This document shows, one piece after another, positions 42,038 to 50,946 of a DNA stretch of 64,000 bases (position 1 is its first letter; each line of letters opens with the position of its first letter). The translations under genes were made by a program, and so were the position numbers. The stretch covers positions 1 to 64,000 of the forward strand of contig CAJUFS010000005.1 of the NCBI GenBank assembly GCA_910585575.1, written 5' to 3'. The notes under the pieces were generated by a model that was not told where the DNA came from, did no database searches, and worked only from the letters and a program-made list of their open reading frames with translations. Source of the DNA: an uncultured Adlercreutzia sp. (lineage in GTDB: Bacteria; Actinomycetota; Coriobacteriia; Coriobacteriales; Eggerthellaceae).

Positions 42038-45000
42038 TCAGCCCTTTTTTACCGTGGCCTTCTTGGAAAGGCCTTTTTTGACAAGCGCCTTGCCATAGGC
42101 TTTCACCTTGGCCTTAGGCACTTTCACAACGGCCTTGGAAGCAGTTTTGGCAAAGGCCTTGGACCCAATGCGCTTCGCGGTCAGCTTCGACGTGCCCAAG
42201 GTAATCGCCTTAAGCTTTTTGCAGTTGTAGAACGCCTTGGCTCCGATTTTCTTAAGAGACTTCGAGGGAATTTTGACCGTAGCGAGCTTCGTGCATCCCT
42301 GGAACGCCGAAGCGCCAAGCGTGGACAGCTTGCTGCCCAGCGTCACGGACTTCAGGGCCGTGCAGTTCAAAAACGCCCCCGATCCTACGCTGGCAACCTT
42401 GCCCCCCAGCGATACCGATGCAAGCTTCTTGCAACCACGGAACGCGTTAGCCCCTACCGTCTTCAATTTGGACGAAAATGCGGCCTTCTTAAGCGCCGTG
42501 CAGCCCTGGAAGGCCCCCGATCCGATGCTCTTCGCCGCCGGGAACGACACGCTGCTCAGCGCTGTGCAGCCGTAAAACGCCTTCTTCCCCACGGTGGTAG
42601 CGCTGCGCACATTCCCGTTGAGCGTTTTCAGGGCCGTACAGCCTTGAAACGCGCTGCTGCCTATGCTGCTAACCTTTGCGGCATAGGCAACGGAGGAAAG
42701 GTTTTTGAGGCCGCTGAACTGCGAGGCGGCAATGGTCTTAACGCCGGTGTTTTGCACGCTTAAACTACGCAGGCCCGTCATTGACTTGAAGAACGTCGCC
42801 GGTATCGACGACACTTGGGCGCCCAGCGTCAAAGACGTCACCGTCGCACCCGCCAAAGCACCGGACGCCACGGAGGTCACCCGATAGGTTTTGCCTGCAT
42901 AGGAAACCGTGTTGATCGTCAGGCTTGAAGCCGCCATCGTCGTTGCGCCGACAAGCTGCACCGTGTCGGTGCCCGTTATCTTGTACACGAGCCCATCGGC
43001 TTCAACGGTGTCTCCCTTCGCAATGGCCGTGGCGCCGGGCTTGTCCCACAGCGAAAGCACGCGCTTGCGCACATCGCTGCCCCAGGAAGAGAAGTTCCCG
43101 ACAAAGTACAGGTTTTCGATAGCCGTGGAGCCCTTCTCAGCAATCAGCGACTGCAAATAGACCTGAAGCTGCTTAGCATCGGCCGAGGAGGCGCAGGTGA
43201 GAACAATGCCGTTGAGGCTTCCCGCAAGCACCGAGGCAGCCGTCACATCAGCGGCATTGCGACCATCGGCAATAACCACCTGGGCCGAGGACGCGCCCGC
43301 GGCAAGCATCGCCTTGGCGCCGGCGATGCTGTTGAGCGCGCTGTTGCTGTTTTGCGAGAGAAACCGGCTCGGCGTAACGCCCGTAGACGACTTGATGGCC
43401 GTAGCGCAACTAGCAGACACCTGAGCCGTCGTTCCCGCGATGACGATTTTCTTGAAGCGGCCTGCCTTCAGGTACCCCAGATCGGCCGAGCTGAGGGCGC
43501 CCTGCTCATTGGCGAAGAACACCGGGGCCTGCCTCTGGTAGGCATACTGGGCAACCGTCAGAATGTTGCCGGCATTCTTCGTGGGGACAACGAGCGCCGT
43601 GTCGCTCCAAGTTACCCCCCAGCGTCCCTTCTTTATGGTGCTGTACACCTCATCGGCCAGGCTTTGCGGCGTGCCGTCGCTACTGTAGCGCGACGCTTTA
43701 CCCAGATTGCGCTCGCGCAGGTAATCCATGAGATAGGCCTCGCTCGACGCACGGGCCGACTGGGGCAGGCGGCTTGTCGACCCCACCGCCTGCAGAGCCG
43801 TCGCCCCCGTCTGAATGAAGGCACGGGTCATCTCGTTGGAGTAGTCGCTTCCGCAATCGTACAGCAACACGCCTTGCCCTGTACCGGCCAAGGCCGCACC
43901 CACCAGCTGATCTTGCCAGTGGGATCCCGAAACCGCGACGCTGAACTGGCTGCCCTCAACCTGCTCGGCAGCGCGGGCCATAAGCAGCCCCAGGCGGCGC
44001 GATTGACTGCTGTCGCCAAGATCGGTCACCTCGGGCGCATAGGCCGCCACCGTGAATGTCGCCGGGGCCGTCTCGGTTTTCGCATAGGCGCCAACGCCCC
44101 GGGCTTTAACGCGGTACGTGCCACCGAGTTTAATTTGGGAGGCGCTGATCGTCTTATAGGTGGATTGCTTGTTTACGGTGGTCACTTCCTCGAACACCAG
44201 TGTGTATTTGGACGGATCGAGAACCGATCCGTCGGCCGCGCACACCTTGAGACGGTCAAGCTCGATCACCTTGCCCGCCCGATCCCGATAGAACGTCGTC
44301 GTCACCGTTGAAATATTCGTCGCCCCCGGCGTAATGATGCGGTCTTCGTTGGCCGCATCAAGACGCGGCGACGAAAGCCAGCCATAGTCGAGGTTTTCGC
44401 GCTCAACCGCCGCCACGCGATAGGAGCCCGCCATCTTCGTCTCAGCACAGGCAACGGTATGGCCCGTCACACCCCAGACCTTTCCGCTCGGACACGTGGG
44501 CAAGGATGCGGCACTTCCGCTGTAGCGATACGAGGCAAACTGCGCGGGATTTTTCAACAAGGCGAGCAGGGCAATGGGATAGCTCTTTGTTCCATCGGAG
44601 CCAATTTGCGCGCCCCGATAGGTGGCCGAGCCCAAAAGCCCTGTGCCCTTTTCGGCGCCCTCGGCGCTATCGTAAAAATCGAGGGTAAAGTACATGTTCT
44701 TCACCGGAATGGCATTCTGGCTCGTTCCCATGGGGAAACTCACTGTTTGGCCCAAGCACACGAAGTCAGTGAGCACCGGACACTGGGCGAAGCAGTTCGT
44801 GCTGGCCAAATAGGTAAGCTGCGTCGAGGCCACAGGCCCCTGGAACACAATGCGCTTAAGCTTAGCGCATCCATTGAAGCAGTCCTCGCCAATTGTAGCC
44901 CGTGCCAAAAAGCTGGGATTTACCCCCGTTTCCGCAGAAGTGGGGTAAGCCGTCAGGCACGGCAGCGCCAGCTCGGTAAGCGAGGTGCATCCATAAAAGG

Positions 45001-45487
45001 CCTGATCGAGAAGGTACTTCATCGTGGCGCCCTCGAAGGTGACATTCGCCAGAGAAGTGCAGCCGCGGAAGCACTGCCAGGGAAGGTACAAAACACTTGC
45101 CGGAATTGTAATGCGCGTCAAGCCCGAGTTCATGAACACCGCTTCGCCCATCGTTTTCAGAGTGGATGGCAACTTGACCTCTTTGAGGGCTGCCACCCCC
45201 TTGAAGGCTTCCGCGCCCAAGGCCACCACTGGCTGCCCGTCTATGGTGTCGGGTATCTCCAACGCGCCGGAACCCACGGCCGTAACGCCATCAACACAAA
45301 TGCCGTCGTTCGTAGCATGATAGGCCAGCGTCCACGTACCGCTTATGACACTTGCTGCAGCGCGCTCTTGAGAAGGGGCGGAGGAGGCAAACGCTGCCGT
45401 GGGCGCCCCTGAAAGCACCAGCAGGGCGCTCAACGCAACGGACAGGCTTGCCGACGCGGACTTTGGCAGATGTTTTGTAGCTTCCAT
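42038..45487 (-). CDS. Large secreted surface protein with LRR_5 and CWB2-type wall-binding repeats
   Basis: 1,149 residues with a signal peptide ending near AAFASSAP. An N-terminal LRR_5 block (about 60-290; VKLPSTLKTMGEAVFMNSGL) is followed by an Ig-like region and a central segment (about 470-790) that resembles CWB2 (PF04122) repeats, e.g. FKKIVIAGTTAQVS, SAQVVIADGRNAADVTAASV and LYFVGNFSSWG. A second LRR_5 block runs from about 850 to 1,110 with roughly 12 repeats (FQGCTALKKAAFSSKLKTVG). No sortase motif is visible, so anchoring is probably through the CWB2 region. GAAAGAG precedes ATG 45487. The foldase gene starts six bases downstream. Likely an adhesin or binding protein. Confidence 0.9.
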   Translation of the reverse strand: MEATKHLPKSASASLSVALSALLVLSGAPTAAFASSAPSQERAAASVISGTWTLAYHATNDGICVDGVTAVGSGALEIPDTIDGQPVVALGAEAFKGVAALKEVKLPSTLKTMGEAVFMNSGLTRITIPASVLYLPWQCFRGCTSLANVTFEGATMKYLLDQAFYGCTSLTELALPCLTAYPTSAETGVNPSFLARATIGEDCFNGCAKLKRIVFQGPVASTQLTYLASTNCFAQCPVLTDFVCLGQTVSFPMGTSQNAIPVKNMYFTLDFYDSAEGAEKGTGLLGSATYRGAQIGSDGTKSYPIALLALLKNPAQFASYRYSGSAASLPTCPSGKVWGVTGHTVACAETKMAGSYRVAAVERENLDYGWLSSPRLDAANEDRIITPGATNISTVTTTFYRDRAGKVIELDRLKVCAADGSVLDPSKYTLVFEEVTTVNKQSTYKTISASQIKLGGTYRVKARGVGAYAKTETAPATFTVAAYAPEVTDLGDSSQSRRLGLLMARAAEQVEGSQFSVAVSGSHWQDQLVGAALAGTGQGVLLYDCGSDYSNEMTRAFIQTGATALQAVGSTSRLPQSARASSEAYLMDYLRERNLGKASRYSSDGTPQSLADEVYSTIKKGRWGVTWSDTALVVPTKNAGNILTVAQYAYQRQAPVFFANEQGALSSADLGYLKAGRFKKIVIAGTTAQVSASCATAIKSSTGVTPSRFLSQNSNSALNSIAGAKAMLAAGASSAQVVIADGRNAADVTAASVLAGSLNGIVLTCASSADAKQLQVYLQSLIAEKGSTAIENLYFVGNFSSWGSDVRKRVLSLWDKPGATAIAKGDTVEADGLVYKITGTDTVQLVGATTMAASSLTINTVSYAGKTYRVTSVASGALAGATVTSLTLGAQVSSIPATFFKSMTGLRSLSVQNTGVKTIAASQFSGLKNLSSVAYAAKVSSIGSSAFQGCTALKTLNGNVRSATTVGKKAFYGCTALSSVSFPAAKSIGSGAFQGCTALKKAAFSSKLKTVGANAFRGCKKLASVSLGGKVASVGSGAFLNCTALKSVTLGSKLSTLGASAFQGCTKLATVKIPSKSLKKIGAKAFYNCKKLKAITLGTSKLTAKRIGSKAFAKTASKAVVKVPKAKVKAYGKALVKKGLSKKATVKKG

Positions 45488-45537
45488 GGCATCTCTTTCA
45501 GTCAGGTAGAGCTTTTCTTTCGATCAAAACGCCGTCA

Positions 45538-45574
45538 GGCTCCCTGCTGTCTAGCGGATTGACAGCAGGGAGCC
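45538..45574 (-). terminator. Terminator of the 853-residue LRR protein gene
   Basis: GGCTCCCTGCTGTC (45538-45551) and GACAGCAGGGAGCC (45561-45574) form a perfect 14-base stem. The tail on the minus strand (TGACGGCGTTTTG) has T only further out, so strength is uncertain. Confidence 0.7.
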
Positions 45575-45599
45575 CTCAGGAAAAAGAATTCAGAGCACG

Positions 45600-48161
45600 T
45601 TACTTCTTGATCGTCATCGTCTTCTTGAATCCCGTCGAGGTCTTGAACACCTTCTTGTAAGCCTTCACCTTGGCGGAGGGAACCTTGATCTTCGCCTTGG
45701 CGTTGATGCCGGAGATGGCTTTCTTGCCCACGCTCTTCAGCACCTTCGACTTCACGGTGATGGTCTTCAGGTTCTTGCAGCCATAGAAGGCCGTGGCGTT
45801 CACCTTGCTCACCTTGGCGCCCAGCGTGACACTCGTCAGCTTGGTGCAGCCGCGGAAGGCGCTGGTGCCCACCGTGGTCACCTTGGAACCAAGGGTTACC
45901 TTCTTCAGAGCCGTGCAGCCGCGGAAGGCGTTGGAGCCAATAGTCTTGACGCTCGCACCCAGCGACAGGGTGCTCGCCTTGGTGCAGCCGCGGAAGGCGT
46001 TGGAGCCGATGGAGGTAACGTACTTGCCCACAGTGATCTTAGTGATCTTCTTGTAGTTGTAGAATGCCTTAGAGGCCACGGCGGTTACCTTGAAGGACTT
46101 GCCGTTGATCTTCACCGTGGCAGGAATGGTCACCTTGCCCGTTGCCTTGGCCTTGGTCTTCGCATGGCCGACCACCGACACGGTGCCCGTGCCGTTCGAG
46201 GCCACCGTCAGCACCTTGTACTTCAGCGAGCCAATGGTCTTCTGATCGCCCTTTTTCACCGTTGCCGCCGGAGCCGTTGCTGCCGGTGCCGCCGGCGCGC
46301 TCACGTCGTCCGCCGTCACCGCATGGCTCGCCTTGGCCCACGCCCCCGAGGGAGCGAAGCCGTTGAAGGCGTAGCGCACGCCGTTAAGCTGCGTCGTGCC
46401 ATCGAGAGCCGTGTTGGTCAGCACGCGCTTGATGGTCGGATCGGTGCCCATGGCCTTCTGGAAGTAGTTGTAGCCAATCTCGAACTTGTTATCGACCGTC
46501 GCCAGCTTGTACGTCTTGCCAATGTTGGACAGCGTGGTGCCCGCCGGCAGCGAAGCCGAAGCGTAGATCCACGACATGGCCGAGGGCAGGCTGGAATCCT
46601 TCAGGTGGTACACCTCGTCGCACCAGTAGGTGGACAGCGCCATGTTCTTGAACAGCTCGGGATAGATACAGTCCATGGCGTAGGCGCCATAGATGAGCTT
46701 CTCCATGGTGAAGTTGGAGCCGTTGGTCACCGCCGGAGAGGAGGCGATGTAGGAGATGGAGGCAGCCTTGGCTTTGTTGGCAGCGGTGGTGGCGTTCTTC
46801 TCGATCCACTCCTGCCACTCCTTCGCCGTCACCGAGTTGTGGGGGCTGTAAATGACATCGCAGCTGGCCAGGTCATCGGCCGTCGCATAGTACAGCGTGT
46901 AGGTGGTGGTGCTGTCGTCCGACGAGGACACCGCGCCGCCGCCCGTTTTGGCCGTCTGCACGCTGTTCGTCTTCAGCTGATCCACCACCAGCGGAGACCA
47001 GCTGGCACGACCGTCCATGGGGCCCGAGCCAATGTTCTCCGTAAAGTCATAGACCGCCACCACGACCTGTGTTGCCGACGTCGTCACATTCTTGGTGTTG
47101 TTGAACGGATAGGCGACATAGGCTACCTTCTTTTTCTTCACCGTGCCGTCGTTGATTTTGGCCAAGGTATAATAGACCGAGCCACGGGCGAGCTTCTCAA
47201 TATTCACGGCGCACTCCGTCGGGGTCTCCGTGTAGCGGTTCGAGCGGGGAAGCTTATTGACCGTACTCCAGTTGAGTTGCTCACCAGCTGCCAGGCCGGT
47301 GTTCTTGCTCGTGGCTTGCATAACGTCTTCAGCGGCCGACGCCAAGGTGAACGCTGAGTTCACGAAGGAATAGGGGCTGTTGTTGTTGGGCTGAATAATG
47401 GCAGGGTTGTAGGTCTTGTCGCCCTCAATATAGAACTTACTATCGTAGGAGCCGTCCTCTCCGGCCACTGGCTCCGAATAAGAGTAGCGGTCGTTACTGC
47501 CCTTGACCTGGGTGTCGCTGGCGGAGTATTGGCCCTTCTGAATGTAACTGATGTACTTCTTGGCGTTTTCCTCGCTCAGGTTGTTGTTCAGCCACACCAC
47601 TTCGGGACGATACTTGAAGCCAACCCAGACGCCCGAGGCACTATCCCAATAAGACGAGCCGTCAGTGCCGGCTGAAGACACAGTCGCCCAATCGCTCAGA
47701 CCAGCGCCCTTGCTCTTCGCATAGAAGTTGTAGAACGTATTCCAGTTGTAGGCATTAGGGCTCTCGTTGGCCGCCGTAGCCCATACGCCAATGGTCGAGT
47801 TCTTCTGCGCCGACGCCAAATCGGTGATCTTCGGATTGCCGTTGCCTCCGTTGCCGTAATAGGCGCTGTTCGACACGCCCAGGTAGTCCGGGCCCGACGT
47901 CGACCAGGCCTCGGCCCAGGTGGTCAGCACCTTGTACTGCTTGGCCCCAGCGGTGTTAGCCGGAACCACGTTGCCCTTGGCGTCCTTCCACACCGTATTG
48001 GTCATGGGCGTAGTGGGGACCGTCCAGTTGGCACCGTTGCCGCCGACCGTCGTCGTGCCAGCGGCCACAGCCGTGCCGGCACCCAAGGTAGCGCAAAGCG
48101 CCACGGAAAGCGCGAGGCTCGCCGCCACCTTCCCCTTTCTTCCCTTCTTCAATCGCTTCAT
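45600..48161 (-). CDS. Large secreted protein: unassigned N-terminal domain plus LRR_5 repeats
   Basis: 853 residues. The signal peptide is followed by a large domain of about 570 residues that I cannot assign. It is rich in Asn, Ser, Tyr and Trp at first (YAKSKGAGLSDWATVSS), then shows alternating strand-helix units (TLYYATADDLASCDVIYSPH) and an end resembling the last helices of class III substrate-binding proteins (LIYGAYAMDCIYPELFKN), which is only a hint. The C-terminal third carries about seven LRR_5 repeats (GSNAFRGCTALKKVTLGSKV). ATG 48161 follows AAAGGAG. It lies directly downstream of the ABC/MoxR/DUF58 locus on the same strand but has its own strong promoter. Confidence 0.85.
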   Translation of the reverse strand: MKRLKKGRKGKVAASLALSVALCATLGAGTAVAAGTTTVGGNGANWTVPTTPMTNTVWKDAKGNVVPANTAGAKQYKVLTTWAEAWSTSGPDYLGVSNSAYYGNGGNGNPKITDLASAQKNSTIGVWATAANESPNAYNWNTFYNFYAKSKGAGLSDWATVSSAGTDGSSYWDSASGVWVGFKYRPEVVWLNNNLSEENAKKYISYIQKGQYSASDTQVKGSNDRYSYSEPVAGEDGSYDSKFYIEGDKTYNPAIIQPNNNSPYSFVNSAFTLASAAEDVMQATSKNTGLAAGEQLNWSTVNKLPRSNRYTETPTECAVNIEKLARGSVYYTLAKINDGTVKKKKVAYVAYPFNNTKNVTTSATQVVVAVYDFTENIGSGPMDGRASWSPLVVDQLKTNSVQTAKTGGGAVSSSDDSTTTYTLYYATADDLASCDVIYSPHNSVTAKEWQEWIEKNATTAANKAKAASISYIASSPAVTNGSNFTMEKLIYGAYAMDCIYPELFKNMALSTYWCDEVYHLKDSSLPSAMSWIYASASLPAGTTLSNIGKTYKLATVDNKFEIGYNYFQKAMGTDPTIKRVLTNTALDGTTQLNGVRYAFNGFAPSGAWAKASHAVTADDVSAPAAPAATAPAATVKKGDQKTIGSLKYKVLTVASNGTGTVSVVGHAKTKAKATGKVTIPATVKINGKSFKVTAVASKAFYNYKKITKITVGKYVTSIGSNAFRGCTKASTLSLGASVKTIGSNAFRGCTALKKVTLGSKVTTVGTSAFRGCTKLTSVTLGAKVSKVNATAFYGCKNLKTITVKSKVLKSVGKKAISGINAKAKIKVPSAKVKAYKKVFKTSTGFKKTMTIKK

Positions 48162-48240
48162 AGGGCTCCTTTCTTCTCCAAGGCGCCGACGGCGCCTCCT
48201 GCTCTATGAATAAACATGAGTCCGCTCCTCATGTCTATTA

Positions 48241-48270
48241 ATTATATCAAATTGAGTATAATACTTGTAA
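48241..48270 (-). promoter_or_regulatory. Strong extended -10 promoter for the 853-residue LRR protein gene
   Basis: On the minus strand TTACAA (48270-48265), an 18-base spacer and TATAAT (48246-48241) with the extension TGA just before it. The leader of about 70 bases has two hairpins: ACATGAG/CTCATGT (48214-48234) and AGGCGCC/GGCGCCT (48181-48197). Confidence 0.75.
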
Positions 48271-48317
48271 TAGGATAATTTAGAACGCAGAGGGGTATTT
48301 TGCGCCCCCGTTCCTCT

Positions 48318-49664
48318 CTAAAGGCGGAACGAGACGATCAGATAGCGCGGCACCCCCAGACGGCGCCGCGCACCCTTCCAGAACGAGCGGTAAAACGCCT
48401 CAGCACGCAGCAGCCCCTCCCCGGTTACGGGCTGAGCGCCATACTTGCTGGCGGCATAGTCATCGACCAGCAGGGCGAAATCCGCCCCAGCCGCCCTGCC
48501 AAACGGCGCTATGGCGGCCTCACTGCTCCGACTGAACTCAGCAAGGCTTTGGCCTGAGGGCACGGTTATGCCAAGACGCTCAAAGCGTCCCATCAGAAAA
48601 AGAAAAATACCCTCCAGTTCGCCGTTGGCTCCCTGTATCCGCAGACGATTGAGGCGTGCGCGACGCCACAGGCGGCGCCCCACAAAATAAGCGAGAACAA
48701 GCAGGAGGACCAGCGCCAGTACAGCCCAGAGAAATGCCGAGACCGAGGGGCTGTTCTCAAGATCGAACTCCTCCTCGAACGCATTGAAGTCGATGCCCAG
48801 GAACGATCCTTGGTTCTGCTGCGGCTGTTCCCCCGTATCGGGCAACTTGTTGGCCGGCCAGGTCATGCCGCCCGCGTCTTCCTTGATGTCGTCGGTAGTA
48901 CGCATGCCCTCATTGGTCTCGCTGCTGGTAAGCGAGGTGTCGGGCGTTTGATACTGATTGGAAACACCGCGCACCGCCCGGGTCTCATAGGCGCGATACT
49001 CGGTAACAAGCTTCACGTCCGCCGCCTCCGGGTGCAGCGGGGCAATAAGACCGAACCATATACCGCATCCCGCACCGACTACCACTAGCGCGCTGGCCAG
49101 AGCCACCGCGAAGCCGGGCGCAAACGACACCGAGCGAACCGTGGATACCGACGTCAACGACTTCTGATAGTTCCGGTACACCAACAATGCCAGCGACGCG
49201 CCGACAAAAAGAAGCGTCCACCCAATATAGGAGCCGTGATAGAAGAACTGAATGAGCGCGCAGAGGAACGATCCGAGAACGAACAGGAGTGCTGCGCCCA
49301 GCTGGCGCCGCGACAGCAAAAAGCACCCGGTGGCCGTCAAGGTCACCACCATGGCGAATATCAGGTAGTTATCCGCATTGTCAACGAAGACGTTGCCCCC
49401 AGGAGTGAGAGCTGCCGCCACCGCCCAGCTGGCGATCAGGGCAAGCCCGTAGAACGCCCCGCCGATAGCGGCCGTTTTCCGCGACCGAGCCGCAAGGAAC
49501 AACAGAGCCTCGCAGCCCGCAACGCCCACGGCGCACCACGGACCATGCTGGAAGACCGGACTGACGTTGAAGCCATCGAGCAGGGTATAGGCCAGCGCTG
49601 CAGCCGCCAGCGAAACGAACAGGAAATCGGCCCAGGAAGCACGGGCGTAGTCGGCAAACCTCAT
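48318..49664 (-). CDS. Multi-helix membrane protein with DUF4129-like C-terminal domain
   Basis: 448 residues. Six or seven membrane helices fill the first 215 residues. An extracytoplasmic segment (about 216-300) rich in Thr, Ser and Gln follows, then another helix (about 305-328) and a cytosolic C-terminal domain with the pattern typical of DUF4129 (FLFLMGRFERLGITVPSGQSL, EFSRSSEAA, YAASKYGAQPVTGEGLLRAEA). In the usual MoxR-DUF58-TgpA module this role is played by a membrane transglutaminase with a DUF4129 tail, but no transglutaminase core is present here. ATG 49664 overlaps the DUF58 stop by four bases. It is the last gene of the locus. Confidence 0.82.
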   Translation of the reverse strand: MRFADYARASWADFLFVSLAAAALAYTLLDGFNVSPVFQHGPWCAVGVAGCEALLFLAARSRKTAAIGGAFYGLALIASWAVAAALTPGGNVFVDNADNYLIFAMVVTLTATGCFLLSRRQLGAALLFVLGSFLCALIQFFYHGSYIGWTLLFVGASLALLVYRNYQKSLTSVSTVRSVSFAPGFAVALASALVVVGAGCGIWFGLIAPLHPEAADVKLVTEYRAYETRAVRGVSNQYQTPDTSLTSSETNEGMRTTDDIKEDAGGMTWPANKLPDTGEQPQQNQGSFLGIDFNAFEEEFDLENSPSVSAFLWAVLALVLLLVLAYFVGRRLWRRARLNRLRIQGANGELEGIFLFLMGRFERLGITVPSGQSLAEFSRSSEAAIAPFGRAAGADFALLVDDYAASKYGAQPVTGEGLLRAEAFYRSFWKGARRRLGVPRYLIVSFRL

Positions 49665-50944
49665 AGAGCAGTCCTCCCCGCAAGATCGGCGGCGGTAGAA
49701 ATAACGAAAAAGGGAACGCGACCTCCCTCTAAACGGCGCAAAGGGCGCGTAAGCTCGCGCACATCCTCGGGATCAAGCCTTGGAGGCACCACCACAAAGA
49801 GCAGCGGATTCTTCTTGCGCAGACGCATTTCCAGCAAGCTGGTCACCAGTCGTTCCGACACGCGCGCGGTGCACATAACGACATTGTCCTGACCATGCAG
49901 CGAACGGCCTTCATTTTCTAACAGATCGAGCGCGTCCTCTTCCGCCCCGCGATGAATGGGCAGCAGTGCATCCGTCAAGGAGGTGAATTCGCGCTCATGC
50001 ACCAGCTGCAGAAGACGGGCTTCGTGATAGCGGTCGACAAACGCCAAGGTCGCATCAAGGCCCTGATCCAACAGATAGCGATTCGCCGAGAGCGCGCTTT
50101 CCACCAAGCCATCGTAGACGTCCATCAGCGACTCGGCATCGTAGGCGGGCGACGCGGTGTCGATGATAATCGTTGCCCCCGGGTTGTTGTAGGACTCGAC
50201 GAGACGCGTCAGATAATCGCCCTCGGTCAGGCGCGACGAGAGCTTCCAATGAATGGTCTTCAGCGGATCGCCCCACTCGTAGGGGCGCACCCCGGCATAA
50301 TCCATGTCGTCGGCCACCACCGTCTGGAAGGGCTTGCGGCTATCGGCCGAAGAGGTGCTGGACAGAGCCAGGCTCCCCACATCGAACAGGCGCGGCATCA
50401 CCTCGACTTGGTGGCGATGATCGTTGTCGATAGTGCAGAAGAAGAGGCCGAGCAGGTCGCTGATGACGATCTTCTGAATGCCTGCGGCATAAAAGCCCAC
50501 ATGGTCGAATTGAGCCGCAAAGGTAAAGTCGCGCGTTTCCCGCGGCATCAAGGCCATGGACACCGGGGTAACCGTGTCCATGGCGCCGAAAATATCGCTG
50601 ATGTACACAAAGACCTCGATGCGGGGAAACACCAGCGGAGAGGTGTTTTGGAACTGAACGACAAAATCGATCTCACTGCCTCGCTCGCACGACGGCTGGA
50701 GCGAATCCTCGCTGAACCGCAGCGACCGCTTGAGCCCCTGCAGGTACAAAAAGGAAACGATCACCATCGCCGCGAGAGCCAAAAGCGGGATATAGCCGAT
50801 GACATCGTTGACGAATACCGGCAGCACCGCGCAGCAGCCGAAGGCCACCACCAGCAGCGCAACGCGCCCCGCCACCGCTCGGCGATGGCGACGTCGAGCT
50901 TCTCGGGCGACCACATCGCGGTTCTCTGCCTTTTGCTTTCCCAC
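49661..50944 (-). CDS. DUF58 (von Willebrand-like) membrane protein
   Basis: 427 residues from GTG 50944. Two N-terminal membrane helices (about 25-65) precede a large domain with the DUF58 core VRPYEWGDPLKTIHWKLSSR and the flanking blocks LMPRETRDFTFAAQFDHVG and AAGIQKIVISDLLGLF. DUF58 proteins partner with MoxR AAA+ ATPases and a DUF4129 membrane protein, and in several bacteria are linked to assembly of surface or oxidative complexes. The longest frame reaches 51073, but GGGAG six bases before GTG 50944 and the stop of the permease gene at 50947 support the shorter form. Overlaps the downstream gene by four bases. Confidence 0.88.
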   Translation of the reverse strand: MGKQKAENRDVVAREARRRHRRAVAGRVALLVVAFGCCAVLPVFVNDVIGYIPLLALAAMVIVSFLYLQGLKRSLRFSEDSLQPSCERGSEIDFVVQFQNTSPLVFPRIEVFVYISDIFGAMDTVTPVSMALMPRETRDFTFAAQFDHVGFYAAGIQKIVISDLLGLFFCTIDNDHRHQVEVMPRLFDVGSLALSSTSSADSRKPFQTVVADDMDYAGVRPYEWGDPLKTIHWKLSSRLTEGDYLTRLVESYNNPGATIIIDTASPAYDAESLMDVYDGLVESALSANRYLLDQGLDATLAFVDRYHEARLLQLVHEREFTSLTDALLPIHRGAEEDALDLLENEGRSLHGQDNVVMCTARVSERLVTSLLEMRLRKKNPLLFVVVPPRLDPEDVRELTRPLRRLEGGRVPFFVISTAADLAGRTAL

Positions 50945-50946
50945 CG

